64,000 bases of DNA from Mantamonas sphyraenae (lineage: Eukaryota; CRuMs; Mantamonadidae). The stretch spans positions 124,001 through 188,000 of the forward strand of contig JAPMXV010000025.1 in the NCBI GenBank assembly GCA_026936335.1, given 5' to 3'. Under the pieces are notes generated by a model. It saw only the letters and a list, made by a program, of their open reading frames with translations, was not told where the DNA came from and did not search any database. Of this stretch, positions 61,101 to 64,000 are shown in pieces. The stretch's first letter is position 1. Each line of letters starts with the position of its first letter. The translations under genes and the position numbers were made by a program.

Positions 61101-64000
61101 CAAACGTCAGCGGCAAGCCGGTCACCGTGGGTGGCACGTCCACACTGGTCACACGCACGGCGGCATCATTGCCTCCATAAGCGGTCTGTCCTGCCATGGC
61201 GGAGGCGGCGTAGCCTGTAAACGCCACTCGGCTGTGGCAATCCGACTCTGCGTTGCGCGTTTGCGAGTTGGATGTCACATCGATCCACTGATGATGGTAC
61301 TGGAAGTTGCCTTGGGTGTCCCACACCCAGTACGCCATGTCCAAATTGGTGTTGGGACTTTCAAAGCCCGCGAGCGATCCACGCGTGTCGCCGCCGACCA
61401 CCACGAGACCGGTCGGCGTCACCGTCACTGCATGTGCCCAATCCTCGTTGTCCGTGCCCGCCAGGCGCACAAACAACTCTGTGCCATCTGTGGCGTTGTA
61501 TGCCACGACAAACACGTCCGTGGCACCGCCTGCGTACGGTTGGCCACTCACCGATGCACGGATGTGACCAGTGGCGTACAACACTCCGTTGCTCTGTTGA
61601 CCGCGGTAGAACGTATCCGACCCACTCGTACCAATCATGCGCGTCCACCTGTGGTTGCCATCCTTATCGTACGACAGCACGGCGGATTCCTCGCTGCCCT
61701 GGTACGGTTGGCCATGGATCGAACCCTGGCCGTAGCCTATCAAGTAGAGGTTGTCCATGGCATCGATGTCCATGTCAATGACATGGTCGCTGCCGGCGCT
61801 ACCGACTTGCCTGTACCACAGCACTGCGCCGTCGTGTGCGGTCATCTTCATGACCACGTAGTCGACTCCGCCTGCGTTGGCCGCACCCAGCGATCCGCCT
61901 GTGTAGCCCGCCATAAACACATGTGTGTTGTCCGTGCTCACGGCCACACCATGCAGCACGTCGTTGCCTGACGAACCCCACTGCTTCCTCCAAATCATGT
62001 TGCCATCGCGATCAAACTTGGCCGCTGCAAAGTCGTTGCTTCCCAACGCGGTGTCAAACAGAGCACCCGCGCTGTAACCACAGGCATATACGTTGGAGTG
62101 ATCGTCCACATCGATGTCATGCACCGACTCGCTTGTGGTGGTACCGTACTGGCGGCCCCACAGAAGGGTGCCCTGCGGCGAGAACTTGGCCACATACCAG
62201 TCATTTCCTCCTTGGATTGTTGCATACAGAGATCCGTACGTGTTGGCTCCGACCAATAGGTTGCCCTCGTGGTCCCACGTGCTAGAGTATGCGTCTTCGT
62301 TCGATCCCGTGCCAAACTGCAGCGTCCAATCGGCAGGTTTGACCGCGCTGCATCCGGTCACCGCCGTCTGCGCCGCCACCGTGTTGACTCCGTCAAACAC
62401 GCGTGCGTACAGTGTGTCGTTGCCCAAGCTCGTGTCAAAGGTAATGCTCATGCCCAACCAGGCGGCCATGAGCTGTGCCGAGTTGCCCTGCATCGTCTTG
62501 CTCTGCAATCCGGTGCCGTTCACGTTGCAGTTGCCACACGACACCGTCAGTTGCATGGTGCCGTAGTTTTCATAGTCGCTGATCGTCAGCGGGTAGTTGC
62601 TGGTCACAAACGTCTCTGTGTTGGCCATGGTTGCAGGCATGCCCGTCACCGTGGGCGGCACGTCCACGTCCATCAGCCAGCCCATGGGGTCCCAGCTTCC
62701 ACTCGCCGTGTTTCCAGGCAATGCCACGTTTGCACGTCCCGTAAAGAACACTTGGTTGTGACACGTGGACGTTGCATCCGTGAAAAAGGTTGTGCCGTAC
62801 AGCGACAGCTGACGTGCAAACTGCAGCGTGCCCGTGTCTGCGTCCAGCACAAACACAGCAGCGTCGTTACCATTGCCTCCAGCTTGGTTTCCGAGTGAAA
62901 CGTCACCGCCCGAGTCGCCACCCGCAGCCACAAGGCCGTTCGGAAGCGAGGAGATGGCCTGTATGTTGTCGGTCTTGTCCGTACCAACCATCCTTACCCA
63001 TGCAGTGTCACCAGTGGTCCTGTTGACCATCACCACAAAGCCATCACGGCCGCCCAGTGACGCCTGGCCTGCAAACGGGTTGCTGTCGGTGTACCCCGCA
63101 ACAGCCAAGCGGCCTCCAGGCACGAGCGTAACCTTGTATCCCTGCTCGTCGCTGGCACCACCCCACAGCCTTGTGTACTGGTGGTTGCCATCCTTGTCAT
63201 ACTTGACAAGGACCACATCGTAGCTTCCTCCGGCAAACGTTTGGCCGTTCAGCGCTCCCGTGACCCTGCCCACGCCGTACACAAATTCGTTCTCGTCCAC
63301 AACACCGTTCCAAAAGATGTCCGAGGCGCTCACTCCCAATTGGCGTTGCCACACGGTGGCACCGTCCGATGCCTTGTACTTGCCCAGATACATGTCCTCT
63401 GAACCGGCGTTGGCACCGCCAATTGTTCCCGAGGAGTACCCAAACACGTACATGTGCTCATCGTCGGGCGACATGCCCACTCCATGCAGCACTTCGTTTG
63501 CGGCCGTGCCCATCTGGCGAGTCCACACCCACTGGCCGGTCGGGCTCACCTTTCCCATCAGGAAATCGTTGCTTCCCGCATGAGCGAAACCCGGGAACGC
63601 CCCGTTGGTGTATCCAACCCAATAAATGTTGCCAGCGGCGTCTGTGGTCACCTCGTGGATGATCTCTGTGCCCGTACCACCCCTCTGGATGGTCCACGCC
63701 ACCTGCGTGCCTGTCGGATCGTACTTGCGAATGTAAATGTCCCAATTGCCAGCATTGCCCGTGGCAAGAGCTCCTGTAGTGTGCGCCGCAATGATCAGGT
63801 TGCCTTCGCGATCCACTGTGTTGGAGTATGCACGGTCGTCCGAGCTTGTGCCAAACTGAATGTAGCGCGGCTCGGGCTTGGGCAGGAAACACGAAATGAT
63901 CAACGACGAGTCACTGACCGTGTTGAAGCCATCGTTGACACTGACTGTCAGCGAGTCGTTGGCGTAGTCGTTGGAAAACACCACGCTGATGGTCGACCAG
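52105..64000 (-). CDS. G: giant SBBP beta-propeller / cadherin-like extracellular protein, 5' end beyond the window
   Basis: Open without intron or frameshift from the right edge (first full codon 63999-63997) to TGA at 52105-52107: 3964 residues and incomplete at the N-terminus. About six SBBP propeller blocks of some 400 residues lie at about 63870-62670, 62330-61145, 60830-59615, 59280-58080, 57640-56445 and 56000-54825. Each has repeated G-N-x-Y-x-x-G-Y-T, G-S-N-D-F/A-G-G-x-D and V-W-x-R-Q-x-G motifs. They are separated by Ig/cadherin-like linkers, the first three starting V-D-V/A-P-P and carrying paired Cys (S-C-x-x-C). Three cadherin-like repeats (D-V-D-A / D-P-D-A motifs) and a beta-helix-like C-terminus follow. 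No membrane helix is seen at the C-terminus, so it may be secreted, matrix-bound or anchored by an unseen exon. A GGGAG|GTGATG donor-like site overlaps the stop. The last 1.9 kb is copied three times to the left. Confidence 0.85.
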   Translation of the reverse strand, partial: WSTISVVFSNDYANDSLTVSVNDGFNTVSDSSLIISCFLPKPEPRYIQFGTSSDDRAYSNTVDREGNLIIAAHTTGALATGNAGNWDIYIRKYDPTGTQVAWTIQRGGTGTEIIHEVTTDAAGNIYWVGYTNGAFPGFAHAGSNDFLMGKVSPTGQWVWTRQMGTAANEVLHGVGMSPDDEHMYVFGYSSGTIGGANAGSEDMYLGKYKASDGATVWQRQLGVSASDIFWNGVVDENEFVYGVGRVTGALNGQTFAGGSYDVVLVKYDKDGNHQYTRLWGGASDEQGYKVTLVPGGRLAVAGYTDSNPFAGQASLGGRDGFVVMVNRTTGDTAWVRMVGTDKTDNIQAISSLPNGLVAAGGDSGGDVSLGNQAGGNGNDAAVFVLDADTGTLQFARQLSLYGTTFFTDATSTCHNQVFFTGRANVALPGNTASGSWDPMGWLMDVDVPPTVTGMPATMANTETFVTSNYPLTISDYENYGTMQLTVSCGNCNVNGTGLQSKTMQGNSAQLMAAWLGMSITFDTSLGNDTLYARVFDGVNTVAAQTAVTGCSAVKPADWTLQFGTGSNEDAYSSTWDHEGNLLVGANTYGSLYATIQGGNDWYVAKFSPQGTLLWGRQYGTTTSESVHDIDVDDHSNVYACGYSAGALFDTALGSNDFAAAKFDRDGNMIWRKQWGSSGNDVLHGVAVSTDNTHVFMAGYTGGSLGAANAGGVDYVVMKMTAHDGAVLWYRQVGSAGSDHVIDMDIDAMDNLYLIGYGQGSIHGQPYQGSEESAVLSYDKDGNHRWTRMIGTSGSDTFYRGQQSNGVLYATGHIRASVSGQPYAGGATDVFVVAYNATDGTELFVRLAGTDNEDWAHAVTVTPTGLVVVGGDTRGSLAGFESPNTNLDMAYWVWDTQGNFQYHHQWIDVTSNSQTRNAESDCHSRVAFTGYAASAMAGQTAYGGNDAAVRVTSVDVPPTVTGLPLTFDEASMAAGRYPLAIADFEDFATTQLVVSCESCNVNGTGSNRVVVQGKVAHLMAAWMTMRVDVDTATTSNDTLVVSVFDGVNTVTQRMALLVCLDNSGMRNFLSQYGTSGTDNGYSVTVDREGGILIGSHTYGALGAANAGSADAYVRKYSRTGEMLWTWQQGGAGNDVVHAVATDNDLNVYAVGYATAAFPGCSYVGSNDFLIVKLNQHGVRQWAVMYGSTGNDVLHGVVVTKDGSAIVVSGYTDGNVAGTNLGGMDWPVMKLRTSDGAKVWQRQIGTANHEHSHWSVIDEEDNVYIFGNSQGAFGGKTNAGAYDMAVAKLDTNGNTVWTWLAGSNLDDSLSRGYYSNGMVYGAGYSQGTGVLGDQVQPGAADMAVVKINATTGVASWLRLLGGPSNDYAHAVVVNKYGTVLAGELSTSRMDGFSAPNSEDMAYYLLDADGNKRYEYMEVLPGIHKIKTAHMLCGDNNLAVAAGDTTTALPGQSLAGGWDAYVRTLAVDAPPILRGLPSSVSSTQSAFGQAHTLRIDDPDSPVLNMTVSCTQCVLNGTGGSSLTVTGSRMQLEAAWKTLSATFSQDPAVHEAVVVTVSDLYSSRDHVMSVLACAGVQPTWSHQIGTTSSDYLRGMARDGFGNLYVTGMATAAFPGKAFGGTRDVILIKYNSTGAEQWVVQDNHAGLQDPYEVWADSRGYVYVTGLTQQSYHGQAFAGSNDVFVNKYRASDGVRLWTGVIGSTSSDVPQSIWGSADGKAVYVAGYTSGALSGEGNAGSQDGFLAKFGTVNGIPEWVRRQGTAGAETTFSVTVDEDANAYATGRTSGALYGSNAGLNDVYVLKVNPDGLPLWTVQFGGTGAEPLDDIPVLVHNGVAFVAGSTGSTTLNGQTATNGAPFVVALDANTGAQLWTSIVATVTSTTYVNGVSMTPSGHLVVGGYTQGTMNGQVSAGSNDLWYAVLDTAQNGSVLVVKQFGTSGADVAQGLAVTCAGEVVLSGYTTGVFGEANAGGYDFFVVKRDLDRPPEVALSTTRFEVTSGDTVVLGERLSANVTQLTFGVEVPRVHLQVSCVECTMWMPAVTTLVNGSEVVVVANSTGMSTVAEVTANVTQVQAWLRSLHVRFNGSNADEPITLKLNNEGNTGANDVREYVVNVDVLCGDVTPFLVRQGTASNEVAQAVAVDRYGDVAMAGYSDAALAGAHSGSADAFVRVWNSQGSGGWQVQFGTAGADVANDVVYLSDGGVLVAGYVSGALFGQTYNGGGRDAFVARYSSTGAQMWFRLVGSSGNDEASSMQLSTSQEYVYVVGYAMGAVNGAANNGGMDVLAFKMRVSNGSVEWTSQHGAGGNDVAERVSLTMDGTTLMVAGSTTAEVHGQPYQGGSNDALVMALRESDGTRVWTRTYGGDSADVVTLGRAVVVQDLFVVSGSTDSSVFLGMDALGNADAFVVAVHVANGNVAWKQRVGTAALDQAMSIALMSNNVLVVAAVTQGALPGQSSQGGQDIAYLYMDAFSGQLLRTEQVGGSGLDTVQDVAVTCTGDVASVGMTQSTNGMFAGTSASGNNDVFAAVRTGYRSPPSVVGLTDARLSVFPDQVLNVGVTLPVSIHGVSLPGDGVDVSCTACVLTLAPAANAVAGVSVSGNGTTRVTLRLTGATQNGSALTAVWSHLHVMVALGAGGPVDALVVDTVSSTSSLAAGETRRYTVPLAVPCAPLEPFRRRVGTSNGEWTERLRLGHDGSLYTAGGTSLNAADALMRKFNASGVQVWENQFVNAGGSWGHYAVPDNRGSVFVSSNFIGNYGSLVNSGGTDTLMAKLDDTNGKVEWARLLGSSVGEAWNLVELSDDGQYLYLLVARDDSRNLEVSKFHAASGELVWSQLHAGNGTVAGHGLRVAPNGDVVAGGFLIGAMFGTSSQPGNVQDAWVARFNGSNGDLVWSHVFGGYGTYDWVHDVVFLTDEASNDVVITGMTNGNVTLPASMAGAPVTAWPVIHGGDDGFVMRLGAMDGKPKWVTVLDQSAANELGHGVAVALGDDGLLYTSGRSQDDLALWRLTREGTLMDSLTLGGPTVEWSKGVVRSCNGLVYVSGSTHGAFPGIDTPHAGGEDMVLLALQTATFAPVVNFTQPSTSLTLLEGVDATIKATASDLDRSIFYGVPRPYAVNVTCEACTLHALWMPGANQMMEGNGTSTLRFMAHEAEFNVWMGGAGVRYVQWNESNVAVDTVRIGMRQYDGVASVASLPVVVTLVNDPVHVLTGLPSGLYNVSEESALPFGISVSDVDAVLGDLSVHAEASLGTLRVFAGVTFAGAQVSGNDTHVLNFNGTLAQVNAALLSMEYLAGSLPGLDIVRVVVSDNGAGGIGEVSTRTFVFNVTIPNSGNDPVRFVHLPPSWFTVAEDSSFHVPFMRVADPDAAAGVLTLNVSATLGTVELAAGAAGNGSVVVNNGTLTQINALLTTLVYHAPVHHVGGDTVTVVVNDNGFTGGPATQAVFVLTVNITAVNDPVHIVGMPTELTVDYLDSVHVAGISVTDVDAAQVDGNMRLVISATHGRLSTVSHPDKLQIDVVGTLGSINAQLATLRYASVPGLSSGVDPLVVSVYDLGNHGAGPAYSRQAVLNVTVAPFVPTLTFVGAAGGDWNVSANWDAGRVPNATDSVLVPSNASVVLSQATVARVDRALAWGNVTVLSGSVLEIVRGAALAGDTHVHGTGSVVQGAFTGVAQDPQLWMNTVTLSEGGGVSGNTTQLRVVNILTSNNGVLSVGVSTQVLNARVPAGGVLQVNTDVQVTGVLDMATNAWLRGNGVTTLTGADLGGSMHTLSQARVSSHVHAFGSMAVHNLVCDSNATVSFYGEASLYGSVNGTAGACELRVMAGANVTLDGVATMNSKMTVMQHGALRGNPSAQDPLQTVGAWHVEGQTSRLRLRVASSTVTWLSNAVLDDLVVAQGGEVRVHNTGARFDAVHIGQGGTLRVHGSMEVGTLTLLSGTWEVLGSVKMLGALDLRDGTFMRHGVVTLASPVTFGLDAQGR

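Noticed and set aside
52105-64000. Bacterial origin of the contig because of SBBP repeats
   Set aside because: Clear GT-AG introns, TKL kinases and multi-domain eukaryotic architectures on the same contig.

Overview
The window looks like GC-rich nuclear DNA of a free-living unicellular eukaryote. Short spliceosomal introns with GT-AG ends can be placed in several genes. The proteins are giant mosaic surface proteins (SBBP beta-propeller repeats, GCC2/GCC3-type Cys-rich repeats, IPT/TIG and cadherin-like domains, multi-pass C-termini) and intracellular LRR-ankyrin-coiled-coil-TKL kinases. This repertoire fits protists such as choanoflagellates or apusomonads; the sequence alone does not settle the taxon. 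No rRNA, tRNA, CRISPR array or intact transposon was seen.

Layout. (1) 1-6400: the 3' end of a small gene (+) convergent with a 1888-aa IPT/TIG multi-pass membrane protein (-). (2) About 6.68-25.15 kb: a large imperfect palindrome. On each side a secreted-protein gene (SPa left, SPb right) is divergent from a giant SBBP/GCC2/IPT multi-pass receptor gene (RECa left, RECb right). The two receptor genes converge at the centre with 27 bp between their stop codons. The outer arms (promoter, signal peptide, secreted protein) and the inner arms (IPT plus membrane region) are almost identical, while the receptor ectodomains between them have diverged. The right half is damaged: RECb has a one-base frameshift, and SPb has a one-base frameshift plus a truncation. 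(3) About 25.15-54.0 kb: a tandem array with a period of about 7.4 kb. It holds four LRR-TKL kinase genes (K1-K4, +). K1-K3 are each followed by a 5'-less copy (G'1-G'3, -) of the last 1.9 kb of the giant gene G, then by a 5'-less ROMO1/MGR2-like gene (R1-R3, +). K4 is followed by full-length G. (4) 52105-64000: gene G (-), an uninterrupted reading frame of nearly 12 kb that runs off the right edge. It encodes about six SBBP propeller blocks with Ig/cadherin-like linkers, cadherin-like repeats and a beta-helix-like C-terminus.

Interpretation. The simplest ancestor of the array is R(+) - K(+) - G(-). Tandem duplication with breakpoints inside R and inside G would give every unit seen. Both halves of the window combine a constant part (membrane module, kinase) with a variable one (propeller ectodomain, LRR block). 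This is what a rapidly evolving recognition locus for self/non-self, prey or microbes would look like, but that function is inferred and not shown. Names such as RECa, SPa, K1, G and R1 are labels used here, not established gene symbols.
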